NCBI RefSeq assembly: GCF_028736925.1
Contig: NZ_JAQZAT010000004.1
Location: forward strand, 227,627-291,626
Direction: 5' to 3'
Length of the DNA stretch: 64,000 nucleotides
Source of the DNA: Flavivirga sp. 57AJ16
GTDB taxonomy: Bacteria > Bacteroidota > Bacteroidia > Flavobacteriales > Flavobacteriaceae
Shown here: positions 40,201 to 47,449 of the stretch, piece after piece
How positions within the stretch are numbered: position 1 is the stretch's first letter
How the letters are laid out: each line of letters starts with the position of its first letter
Program-made: the position numbers and the translations under genes
Notes under the pieces: generated by a model
Told to the model about the DNA's origin: nothing
Database searches by the model: none
What the model saw: the letters and a program-made list of their open reading frames with translations, nothing else

Positions 40201-40291
40201 TATAAGTAGCTAAGTGTTGAAGGGGGTTTTGACCTTTAACGGTTGTAAAAAAGAGTGTTAGAAAACTAGCGATAAGAGTAATTTTTTTCAT
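37235..40291 (-). CDS. Secreted choice-of-anchor I / phytase-like esterase protein with type A sorting domain
   Basis: A 1018-residue exported protein with a signal peptide (about 1-20, ending VKGQ). The N-terminal part (about 25-270) and a later part (about 640-930) form the propeller-like choice-of-anchor I region (VDISTPATPTLVNTVDLS, FTPDGTKLLVANEGEPSDDY, TANEGDARDYDGYSEE). An esterase-like-activity-of-phytase domain is inserted between them (about 285-620: AVPDRGPNGD, DFEGVLRDKDGNFWMCDEYRP, RGFEAIAYDD, VIERDSEGPT). The end (FRIYPNPVVNTDLKFNK ... GIYIIKTKEHGVKRFVKL) is a type A sorting domain, so the type IX system should secrete it. A role in extracellular phosphate-ester use is plausible but not proven. 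Copies A and B of the 254-bp repeat flank the gene. Confidence 0.9.
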   Translation of the reverse strand: MKKITLIASFLTLFFTTVKGQNPLQHLATYNTNEEGSAETVAHDVTNQQAFFTNSATNSFTIVDISTPATPTLVNTVDLSTYGAGPNSIAIKGNIVAIAVEASPKQDPGKIVFFDLDGIYVGEIAVGALPDMITFTPDGTKLLVANEGEPSDDYTNDPEGTIDVIDLSGGVASATTTSINFNSYNDKKASLQNKGIRIFGNGGTASVSQDLEPEFITVIEDGAKAYVNCQENNALVILDLTNNTILDILPLGYKNHLLGTPTVTSYVINELETNWPSLGTPVYDGGQPPVMLGGFSGLFYDAANSTATEYVFYAVPDRGPNGDAVGKADVTPATLQNLRPFKLPDYQGRIAKFTLNKTTGEVALDDQILLTRKDGTTPITGKGNIPGFDEVPVTYTDAATAYANADYVDGASEEYHELPYDEYGGDFEGVLRDKDGNFWMCDEYRPAIYKFDNTGKLIERYVPSGTSMLGTTPQPVGTYGAETLPEVYSKRRANRGFEAIAYDDVNHTIYAFIQSPLYNPSSVTKNNSDVIRILGINCATGIPVEEYVYLLERNKDAGYASSRVDKIGDAVYTENGKFLVIERDSEGPTISTGKKYVFEIDINYATNILMTDFGATVGKELEEMSADEIADEGIYPVHKTKVFNLPSIGYQGSDKAEGIALLPNNEIAVINDNDFGLAGAGITDASVLGIISFANDYGFDASNKDNVINITQHPTLGMFMPDAMASYQVGGVNYIVTANEGDARDYDGYSEEERVKDLTLNSAYYPNAATLQTDADLGRLKTTTATGDYNNDGTIEQIYSYGARSFSIFDEYGNLVFDSADEFEQKIASEEPALFNEDEEELDGRSDDKGGEPEAVAIGTIEGKTYAFIGLERQSAILMYDITDPTDVEFITYYKGNRTSGDIAPEIIKFVSAADSPNSKNLLLVGYEVSGSLGIIQIDNQALSISEVVAKNDFRIYPNPVVNTDLKFNKILSGIIYNVNGQEVKRFEKDTFLNVSQLTSGIYIIKTKEHGVKRFVKL

Positions 40292-40516
40292 TTCTTTTAA
40301 TTAAGATTAATTAATTCTTTAAAGAAATGATTTTAAAGTGCTTTAAATATTACCCAATAGTTATCATGATGTAAAATATCTGCTCTTAATATTTAATTAT
40401 TGCTACCTAATATATTAATAATGTTAAGCTTTTATTAAGACTCTGTAATGCTCACAAACTCATCGCTCTTCGATATTTATAAAAAAATCCCAATCAAATT
40501 AATGAGCAGGATTTCA

Positions 40517-40541
40517 CAATTAATGTTGGCCCACTAGGGCT
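40517..40541. repeat. Partial copy 1 of the tRNA-Gln 3' end (att-like)
   Basis: AATTAATGTTGGCCCACTAG plus GGC(T) is identical to the 3' end of tRNA-Gln and its immediate downstream sequence at about 41400-41423. It is followed by TTACTTCGGCTACGC instead of the rest of the tRNA. Just before it, AAATCC ... GGATTT (about 40486-40515) forms a hairpin resembling the tRNA terminator. Confidence 0.75.
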
Positions 40542-40554
40542 TACTTCGGCTACG

Positions 40555-40808
40555 CCCAGCTCATTCTAGTTTGTCAAAGTAACGGTTACCGCTAGGATTT
40601 CCTAGTGGCGGCACGAATAAGAAAAACCTGTATCAATCTTAACTATAAAATTTAACTATTTGTAAATAAAAAATATAATTATAAGTAAAAAAACACTCTT
40701 TTTTAAAATGGCTTTTTATTTGTTTTTTCTTACTCTTGCCTGCTGACTCAGAACGCCACTAGGAAATCCTAGCGGTAGCGTTCACTCTTGTGGGGACATA
40801 CTAGCACC
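40555..40808. repeat. 254-bp repeat, copy B (palindromic-ended, MITE-like)
   Basis: Gap-free match to copy A at 36795-37048, in the same orientation. Inverted arms are at 40585-40626 and 40724-40782. It lies between the phytase-like gene and the ISAon1 fragment. Confidence 0.85.
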
Positions 40809-40861
40809 AGCAGGGGTTTACTCCGTAGAAATTAGCGACTACTGCTGTGCTAGAAGCGTTA

Positions 40862-41218
40862 TTACTTATAGACTTCTTTTAAAAAAGTAGCAAACTCACT
40901 AGTTGTTCTAGTCCCTTTTGCTACTAAATCCCAGTCTCTGGTAATGACTTTATTGGTAGTTTGATTGTGCCATCTTCGTCTAGTGATGTGCAGATATACA
41001 TTCTTTCCTCGTATTGGGAAGTCTTGAACCGTTGCTTCTGGAAAGAAACCTTTAGAACTTAGCTTAATACCTTTAAATCCTTCAGGTATATTGCTGAGTT
41101 CTGTGAAATAAAAATGCAATTCTTCTCCATCTATTTTATGTTTGGTCAATTCAAAATGAGAGATTAAAACTTCTGGAAGCAATAGTTTGACAATAGCAAA
41201 TAAATCAGGGGTAAGCAT
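40862..41218 (-). CDS. Orphan ISAon1-type transposase N-terminal region
   Basis: The 118-residue product matches the small first ORF of ISAon1-like insertion sequences of Bacteroidota: ALL-like opening (LLLPEVLISHFELTKHK), then LSSKGFFPEATVQDFPIRGKNVYLHI (about 55-80), RRRWHNQTTNKVITRDWDLVAKGTR (about 80-105) and a TTSEFATFLKE end. In intact elements a second ORF with the DDE catalytic domain follows at once. Here the downstream DNA is repeat copy B, so the catalytic part is missing and the element is a remnant. The recognition is from memory of the family. Confidence 0.8.
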   Translation of the reverse strand: MLTPDLFAIVKLLLPEVLISHFELTKHKIDGEELHFYFTELSNIPEGFKGIKLSSKGFFPEATVQDFPIRGKNVYLHITRRRWHNQTTNKVITRDWDLVAKGTRTTSEFATFLKEVYK

Positions 41219-41288
41219 AGAGTTTTTTAATAAGCAAAGTTTAAACTTTTTATGCTACTCCACAACTTTTTGTGTTGATCCGGTTTCA

Positions 41289-41312
41289 ATTAATGTTGGC
41301 CCACTAGGGCTC
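41289..41312. repeat. Partial copy 2 of the tRNA-Gln 3' end (att-like)
   Basis: TTTCAATTAATGTTGGCCCA plus CTAGGGCTC is identical to the sequence at the tRNA-Gln 3' end (about 41396-41424), then diverges into the dispersed ACTTCGGCTACGCTCAG repeat. The ISAon1 remnant lies between copies 1 and 2. Confidence 0.75.
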
Positions 41313-41370
41313 ACTTCGGCTACGCTCAGTATAAACTTCTCGCCCTTTTAAACTTATTGCTAAAAAGAAA

Positions 41371-41399
41371 ACCCCGACTATTTTCATAATCAGGGTTTC
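41371..41399 (-). terminator. Terminator of tRNA-Gln
   Basis: On the minus strand AAACCCTGATTATG pairs with the GTCGGGGTTTT side and is followed by a T-rich stretch, 9 bp past the tRNA 3' end. Confidence 0.75.
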
Positions 41400-41407
41400 A
41401 ATTAATG

Positions 41408-41480
41408 TTGGCCCACTAGGGCTCGAACCTAGACTCTTTGGTACCAAAAACCAACGTGTTGCCAGTTACACCATGGGCCA
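41408..41480 (-). tRNA. tRNA-Gln (anticodon TTG)
   Basis: The 73-nt cloverleaf can be read by eye on the minus strand. The acceptor stem is TGGCCCA / TGGGCCA with discriminator A. The D-arm contains GGTGTAACTGGCAACAC. The anticodon arm is TTGGT-TTTTGGT-ACCAA with TTG at positions 34-36. The T-arm is CTAGG-TTCGAGC-CCTAG. U1-A72 at the end of the acceptor stem is typical of glutamine tRNAs. No CCA is encoded. The 3' end sequence has two partial copies downstream at 40517 and 41289. Confidence 0.95.
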
Positions 41481-41497
41481 ATGTGTTATTGAGCGTG

Positions 41498-41527
41498 CAA
41501 ATTTAGTACAAAGTTTTATTTGTACAA
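41498..41527 (-). promoter_or_regulatory. Promoter of tRNA-Gln
   Basis: On the minus strand TTG (41525-41527), a 19-bp spacer and TAAATTTG (41498-41505) match the Bacteroidota sigma factor consensus exactly. The expected start is near 41491, about 11 bp before the tRNA 5' end. Confidence 0.8.
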
Positions 41528-41717
41528 GTATTTTTTGAAAATAATTTTGAATACTTTAACGTTTCCTTTAAAAAACACGGGGATATTATCGATTCGTTAT
41601 TCTTGTTTTTACATCTTACTATTCGATGTCATTCACATATGTTAAGACTAACTAAATAGTTATGTCTCGTTTCATATTTATTATTAAATTCGCCAAAGCA
41701 AACAAACATCAATATAC

Positions 41718-44700
41718 ATGGCACATTTCAACTTTAAAAAATGGAATACTCTTTTAGGTTGGTTATCTTTTTTAATAGCTCTTATCACTTATACTTTAAC
41801 AGTTGAGCCTACCGTAAGCTTTTGGGATGCGGGCGAATATATTTTAACATCATCTAAATTACAGGTTGGACACCCACCAGGAGCGCCTTTATTTCAAATG
41901 TTTGGTGCTTTTTTCTCAATTTTTGCTTTAGAGCCTTCTCAAATTGGTTGGGTAATGAATATGATGAGTGCCGTTTCCAGTGCATTTACTATTTTATTTA
42001 TGTTTTGGACGATTACCTTATTACTTAAAAAACTTGTTGGTAATCATGAAGATCTTACTAAAAGTCAATCTATGGCCATTCTTGGAAGCGGTCTGGTTGG
42101 TAGTTTAGCTTTTTCTTTTACAGATTCTTTTTGGTTTAATGCCGTTGAAACCGAAGTATATGCCATGGCTACCTTAATTATGGCTGTTTTATTTTGGTTA
42201 GGTTTGCGTTGGGAACAGGACATGGATAAACCCCGTGGTAATCGATGGCTTATTTTAATTGCATTTGTTATTGGGTTATCTTTCGGAGTTCACTTTATGG
42301 GGCTATTGACTATCCCTGCCATTGGTCTGGTTTATTATTTTAAAAATTATAAAACCATTACGGTTAAAAACTTCATTATTGCCAATGTTGTTTCTGTTGC
42401 TATTTTACTATTCATTTTCAAACTTTTAGCACCAAATATTCTTAAAATCTTTAGTGCTTTCGAAATCTTTTTTGTGAATACGATTGGGCTGCCTTTTAAT
42501 TCGGGGTCTATTATTGCTGGTGTTCTATTGGTGGCTGTCATATACTATGCATTGCGTTACACCAGACAAAAAAACTTTGTTCATTTAAATACCAGCATTC
42601 TATGTTTAACCTTTGTCATTATCGGGTTTTCTACTTGGCTCATGCTTCCTATTCGTGCTAATGCCAATGTGGTCATTAATGAAAACAACCCATCGAGCGC
42701 CAGAGAATTACTGGCTTATTATAACTTAGAACAATATCCTGAAACACATTTGTTTTATGGTCCCCAGTTTACAGATCAATACGCCTATTTGGATGAAAAT
42801 AATCCTTATGTAGATGACAAGCCTAAATATGAAAAAGATGAAGAAAAAGGCGAATACGTTATTGTAAACGATTATAAAAATGCGAAGCAAAATTATAACT
42901 CAAAACACGCCTCCATTCTTCCTCGTATGTGGAGTCCCGAACATGCTGAAAACTACATGATGTTTTCCGGTTTTTTAAACTTTAAGTTAAAACCGGAATA
43001 TCAAATGGAAAATCAATTACGAACGACTGTTACTAATTTCAAAAATGATGTTGCCCAAGGCCATGTAGACTATGAGGACTATAACAATTTCCTAAAGCGA
43101 TTTAAAAGCTATATAGACATTGAAAAACCTTCATTGGGAAGCAATATTGCTTACATGCTTGAGTATCAATTGGGCTATATGTACTGGCGTTATTTTATGT
43201 GGAACTTTTCGGGAAGACAAGACGATATTCAAGGACGTTATGATAATCATGGCAATTGGATAACCGGTATAAAGCCTTTAGACGAACTACTTTTAGGTTT
43301 CTCACAGGACAATTTACCAAGTGATATTAAAAACAATAAAGCGAGAAACACCTATTATTTATTACCTTTTCTGTTAGGGGTTCTTGGGTTTTTCTTTTTA
43401 TTCAATAAGGATAAAAAACTGTTTTGGACCATGCTCGTTTTTTTCCTTTTTACAGGAATTGCCATTCAAGTGTACACCAACGTACGTCCATTTGAACCTC
43501 GCGAACGCGACTACTCGGTTGTAGGTTCTTTTTATGTGTTTGCGCTTTGGATTGGTTTTGGGGCCTATGCCCTTTTTGATGGCTTAAGGAAACACCTACC
43601 AGAAAAATTATCGGCACCAATCATTACAGTAGCTTGTTTAATATTGGTTCCCGGTATTTTAGCTGCCAACAATTGGGATGATCATGATAGATCAAATAAA
43701 TACACTGCCAGAGCCATGGCAAAAAAGTATTTAGACTCTTGTGCCGAAAATGGTATTTTATTTACTATTGGTGATAATGATACTTTTGCGCTTTGGTATG
43801 CCCAGGAAATTGAAGGATACAGAACCGATGTCCGCGTTGTTAACACCAGTTTATTCCAAACCGATTGGTATATAGACCAAATGAAACGTAAAGCCTATGA
43901 AAGTGACCCTATACCATCTCAATTAACCCACGATCTATACAAATATGGCACTAACGATTATATAGTTATACAGCCAGATATTATTAAAGACACTTTAGAA
44001 GTCAAGCAATTTTTGGATTTTGTCGCAAGTAATAATCCAAAAACAAAATACAGGTATGTATTGCAGCAGCAAAATGTTGACCTCAACCAAGTAAGGAGTC
44101 AAGATTTAAATGCCACCTATTTACCCACTGAGTTTTTAAGGATTCCCGTAAATAAAGAGAATACTTTAAGTTCTGGGATTGTAAAACCCGAAGATGCAGA
44201 CAAAATAGTACCCTATATTGATATAAATATCAAAGGAGGGGCACTTTATAAAAACAGACTGCTCATGCTCGACATTGTTGCCAATAACGAATGGAAGCGC
44301 CCAATCTATTTTACAGGCGGGAGCTTTGGTGACGATGACTATCTCTGGATGAAAGATTATCTACAGCTAGACGGTATGTGCTATAAACTAGTTCCCATTA
44401 AAACACCTGTAGATAGGGCCAACCCTTTTGATATGGGCCGTGTAGATGCCGATCTTATGTATGAAAAAGTTAAAAAATGGGACTGGGGCAATAGCGGAAG
44501 CCCGGATATTTACCATGATGTTGAAACCCGTAAAAACTCCATAACCTATAGAGGTAACTTAGCTAGGTTGATTGAAACATTAATCAATGAAGAAAAACTG
44601 GATAAGGCAGAAGAAATAGCAGATATAGCCATGAAAAACATGCCCGTTGAATATTTTGGGTACTACACACTTTTAGAGCCTTATATTAGTGCTTATTACG

Positions 44701-45032
44701 AAGTTGGAAACAAAGAAAAGGCACAACGTTTGTTTAAGGACGTTGCTAAAAAGTATCAGGAGAACCTAAGCTACTATAGCAGTTTAAAAACCGATAATCA
44801 AGAGCGTCTATTTGAAGATATTTACACAGACATTCAACGCTATAAAGGATTGGTAGATGTTTTAATAGAATATGACATAGAATTTGCTCAAACAGAAGGC
44901 GATATATTTAACAACCACTTAAGGTCATTTAAACATTTTTACGGTGATGAGCCAGAAGAAGAAATAGTGCCGAAAGTTGAAAAAGATATACCGTCTACAG
45001 ATAGTATCGTACCAATAGATAGTACTAATTAA
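41718..45032 (+). CDS. GT117-family membrane glycosyltransferase (DUF2723)
   Basis: A 1104-residue inner-membrane protein. The N-terminal DUF2723 part (about 1-330) holds about nine helices with the family motif TYTLTVEPTVSFWDAGEYILTS (about 23-44, acidic pair D-A-G-E), QVGHPPGAPL and FWFNAVETEVYA. A second group of helices lies near 555-660 (FLLGVLGFFFLF, VGSFYVFALWIGFG). The C-terminal part is soluble, probably periplasmic, with TPR-like helices near the end. Members are thought to act as lipid-dependent protein O-glycosyltransferases, with a mannosyl-type reaction proposed; the sugar and acceptor here are unknown. The next gene starts 14 bp downstream on the same strand. Confidence 0.92.
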   Translation: MAHFNFKKWNTLLGWLSFLIALITYTLTVEPTVSFWDAGEYILTSSKLQVGHPPGAPLFQMFGAFFSIFALEPSQIGWVMNMMSAVSSAFTILFMFWTITLLLKKLVGNHEDLTKSQSMAILGSGLVGSLAFSFTDSFWFNAVETEVYAMATLIMAVLFWLGLRWEQDMDKPRGNRWLILIAFVIGLSFGVHFMGLLTIPAIGLVYYFKNYKTITVKNFIIANVVSVAILLFIFKLLAPNILKIFSAFEIFFVNTIGLPFNSGSIIAGVLLVAVIYYALRYTRQKNFVHLNTSILCLTFVIIGFSTWLMLPIRANANVVINENNPSSARELLAYYNLEQYPETHLFYGPQFTDQYAYLDENNPYVDDKPKYEKDEEKGEYVIVNDYKNAKQNYNSKHASILPRMWSPEHAENYMMFSGFLNFKLKPEYQMENQLRTTVTNFKNDVAQGHVDYEDYNNFLKRFKSYIDIEKPSLGSNIAYMLEYQLGYMYWRYFMWNFSGRQDDIQGRYDNHGNWITGIKPLDELLLGFSQDNLPSDIKNNKARNTYYLLPFLLGVLGFFFLFNKDKKLFWTMLVFFLFTGIAIQVYTNVRPFEPRERDYSVVGSFYVFALWIGFGAYALFDGLRKHLPEKLSAPIITVACLILVPGILAANNWDDHDRSNKYTARAMAKKYLDSCAENGILFTIGDNDTFALWYAQEIEGYRTDVRVVNTSLFQTDWYIDQMKRKAYESDPIPSQLTHDLYKYGTNDYIVIQPDIIKDTLEVKQFLDFVASNNPKTKYRYVLQQQNVDLNQVRSQDLNATYLPTEFLRIPVNKENTLSSGIVKPEDADKIVPYIDINIKGGALYKNRLLMLDIVANNEWKRPIYFTGGSFGDDDYLWMKDYLQLDGMCYKLVPIKTPVDRANPFDMGRVDADLMYEKVKKWDWGNSGSPDIYHDVETRKNSITYRGNLARLIETLINEEKLDKAEEIADIAMKNMPVEYFGYYTLLEPYISAYYEVGNKEKAQRLFKDVAKKYQENLSYYSSLKTDNQERLFEDIYTDIQRYKGLVDVLIEYDIEFAQTEGDIFNNHLRSFKHFYGDEPEEEIVPKVEKDIPSTDSIVPIDSTN

Positions 45033-45046
45033 TCCGGTATGGGGCC

Positions 45047-45754
45047 ATGACCTTAGCACCTGTAAAAACACCTTTAGTTGTTAAAAAAATATTCCCAAAT
45101 TATATTTGGGACATCCCGTCAACGGATAAAGTTATATACTTAACATTTGATGATGGCCCAACACCAAAAATTACAAATTGGACACTGGATACTTTAAAAG
45201 AATACCATGCAAAAGCTACTTTTTTTTGTATTGGAAATAATGTTGAAAAGCATCCCGAGATCTTTCAGGATATTTTAGATGAAGGGCACAGTATTGGAAA
45301 CCATACCCATAATCATGTTAAGGGCTGGAAAACAAAAAGCAAAGACTATTTAAAGAATATTGAAGCTGCACAAAAGACCATTAATAATCAAATCCTACAT
45401 AACAATTCTGAAATCGTCAATCATAAATCATCAATCATAGACCGTCAATCGTCAATCATCAACCTATTTAGACCTCCCTATGGGCAAATAAGCCCTAAAC
45501 AAGGAAAAAAATTAATAGCGTTGGGCTACAAAATAATCATGTGGGATGTCCTGTCTTTTGATTGGGATCATACCATTAGCAAGGAAGTTTGCTTACACAA
45601 TATTACTAGCAAAGCAACCAACGGTAGTATTATTGTATTCCATGATAGCGTAAAAGCCTCAAAAAATATGCAGTATGCGTTACCAAAAGTGCTAGAATTC
45701 TTTAGCAAAAAAGGGTACTTCTTTAAAGCTATAAAATTAGAAGCAAATAACTAA
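45047..45754 (+). CDS. Polysaccharide deacetylase (NodB homology)
   Basis: A 235-residue CE4-type hydrolase, probably removing acetyl groups from a cell-wall or surface glycan. The catalytic motifs are present: YLTFDDGP (31-38, base and metal Asp), HSIGNHTHNH (81-90, metal His pair 86 and 90), FRPPYG (141-146) and late motifs MWDVLSFDWD and IVFHDS. Between motifs 2 and 3 sits an odd low-complexity stretch (about 116-138, rich in N, S, I, H) coded by repeats of GTCAATC(G/A)TC; the same repeat is non-coding at 27780-27840. No signal peptide is evident. It is in an operon with the GT117-type gene. Confidence 0.93.
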   Translation: MTLAPVKTPLVVKKIFPNYIWDIPSTDKVIYLTFDDGPTPKITNWTLDTLKEYHAKATFFCIGNNVEKHPEIFQDILDEGHSIGNHTHNHVKGWKTKSKDYLKNIEAAQKTINNQILHNNSEIVNHKSSIIDRQSSIINLFRPPYGQISPKQGKKLIALGYKIIMWDVLSFDWDHTISKEVCLHNITSKATNGSIIVFHDSVKASKNMQYALPKVLEFFSKKGYFFKAIKLEANN

Positions 45755-46082
45755 GGTCGACCCTGTAAGACAAAAGGATAAGCCCGAAGGGGATAGCCCA
45801 GGAACTTGAAAATCGACTCAAGGACGCGGTATTAAACCTAAGACTCCTCTAGATACTGAAACAAGTTTCGTACACGAAACGAGATTAGCCTGCCTGCCGG
45901 CTCTTAGGGGATTAAGAATAACAGTTGTGTGCGATGTGCGGTATGGAATCATTTATAACGAGCCATCACCAAGTGTATAATATCACTTCAAGGTAAATCC
46001 AGATAGCCCAAGTATACCGAGAGCGCACCATAAAAATAAAACACCTCTTTCTTCCAATTTTAGGCTTAAAATTGGAATTCAT
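45755..46082. other. Non-coding stretch with structured-RNA look
   Basis: No ORF. It is less AT-rich than its surroundings and full of short pairings: GCCCGAAGGGG (about 45782), ACAAGTTTCGTACACGAAAC (about 45860), and a long-range stem GTGCG...CGGTAT (about 45929-45942) with ATACC...GCGCAC (about 46015-46028) enclosing AAGTGTATAATATCACTT. A decayed group II intron or other structured RNA is possible; I could not identify a domain V. Confidence 0.35.
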
Positions 46083-46320
46083 CTCCTCTTAAATTTAACT
46101 ACTGTGTGTACACAAATAATGCACAATAAAAAGATTAGACACGAATGGCACAAATTTTCACTAATTATTCTGTCTATTGACAGATTTCAAGCCTATATAG
46201 TCTAGGGATTCTTATTCATGCGGTGTCCAATCTATTCCATAATGTATTGGATTCGTGTGAATTTGTGCCATCGTGTCTTTTTTATAGATGTGTACTCACG
46301 GTAGTTAAATTTAAGAGGAG
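46083..46320. repeat. MITE-like palindromic element 1
   Basis: 238 bp with 31-bp terminal inverted repeats: CTCCTCTTAAATTTAACTAC at 46083 and the complementary GTAGTTAAATTTAAGAGGAG ending at 46320, with only two mismatches over 31 bp. A second, inner inverted repeat (ACACGAATGGCACAAATTTTC at about 46139 with the ATTTGTGCCATCGTGTC arm near 46261) makes the element almost wholly foldable. It has no ORF. Confidence 0.8.
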
Positions 46321-46385
46321 CCCTCTGCTGGATCAACATGTGGGATAGAATTTAAAACAGTACCTAAAAATACAGACTAGACTTG

Positions 46386-46762
46386 CTCCTCCCTTTTTGA
46401 AAACTACCGTGAGTACACAAATATTGATAAAGAATGGAAAAAATAGTAAAAAAAGAAATAGCAAAAAAAAGGTTAAAGATTTAGAGTCTAAGTTCAATTA
46501 ATAATAGTAAGTCAGAATAGATTTAAGAGTTTGAAAAAATACTGTTTGTCATTCGTGCGAAGGCAGGAATCCTCTAGTCAAGTAAATAAGTCTAATGATT
46601 AGATGCTTCTTTCCAATTGACATTAGTTAAAATATAGAGGTGATATTGATGTATTATTTTATTCATATTGTGTTTTAGATATCGAGTGGATTCCTGCCTT
46701 CGCAGGAATGTCAAAGCAATTAATTAAGATGGTACATACGGTAGTTTTCAAAAGGGAGGATA
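46386..46762. repeat. MITE-like palindromic element 2
   Basis: 377 bp with about 31-bp terminal inverted repeats: CTCCTCCCTTTTTGAAAACT at 46386 and the complementary AGTTTTCAAAAGGGAGGA arm ending at about 46762. The inner ends AACTACCGTGAGTACAC are shared with element 1. An inner inverted repeat (GAAGGCAGGAATCC near 46560 with GGATTCCTGCCTTCGCAGGA near 46689) is present. It has no ORF. Confidence 0.78.
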
Positions 46763-47012
46763 ATTTCGGCCTTGTCGAAATTTAGGAGGGTTAAATCAGG
46801 ATAGATCAACAGCAGGATTTCTTTTCAGACCGTCCAAAACTTTTGCCTAAACATAACTTTTGAGCATGATCCCTCTTAGGTTCAACTTTCTGTTTTGAAT
46901 TCATGGCTTCACAACTTTTCAAAACAGCGTTTTTCTAATTAAACTTTGGCAGGAATCTACCTTTAAAAAAATTGATTTTAATTGAGATTCCTATCTTCGC
47001 AGGATTTGTTTG

Positions 47013-47309
47013 TTAAGCGTACTGCTGAATAATACTTATAAGTGTATTGGCATCCTGTTCCCCACTTTGGCGCCATTTCATCTCGCCATCTTTATAAATA
47101 ATAAGTGTTGGTAATGTCTTCACTCTTAAAGCTTCGGCCAGTTCTTCATTCTTTTCAACATCGATCTTTATAACTTTAGCTTTATCACCAAGTGCCGCAG
47201 CAACATCCCTTAAAACAAGATGCATAGCCGTTGATTGTTCGTTCCATTCCGTATAAAAATCCAACAAAACAGGAATTTCTACATCTATGAGTTCCCCAAA
47301 TTTTGACAT
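47013..47309 (-). CDS. Thioredoxin-fold protein lacking the CxxC active site
   Basis: A 98-residue cytoplasmic protein with a full thioredoxin fold: VLLDFYTEW (14-22), IKIDVEKNEELAEAL (47-61) and the cis-proline segment VKTLPTLIIYKDGE (Pro67). Where thioredoxins have WCGPC, this protein reads WNEQS (22-26), so neither redox cysteine is present. It cannot be a disulfide reductase; a binding or chaperone-like role is more likely. Close relatives without cysteines are frequent in Flavobacteriaceae, annotated as thioredoxin family. It lies 140 bp downstream of the metallophosphoesterase gene on the same strand. Confidence 0.9.
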   Translation of the reverse strand: MSKFGELIDVEIPVLLDFYTEWNEQSTAMHLVLRDVAAALGDKAKVIKIDVEKNEELAEALRVKTLPTLIIYKDGEMKWRQSGEQDANTLISIIQQYA

Positions 47310-47449
47310 ACTTTATTGTTTATTAGTCAAATCTTCTTATACAAACCTACAATTTTTATTTGTCTTTTTATCAATTATGCTAAAGTAGGTTCATTATGTC
47401 TTTATATAAAAATATAAAATTTCATAATAAATATAGCATTTATTAGCAA

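Noticed and set aside
45925-46030. Group II intron boundary (GTGTGCG)
   Set aside because: No domain V, no 3' boundary and no reverse transcriptase reading frame could be found, so only a structured-stretch note is kept.
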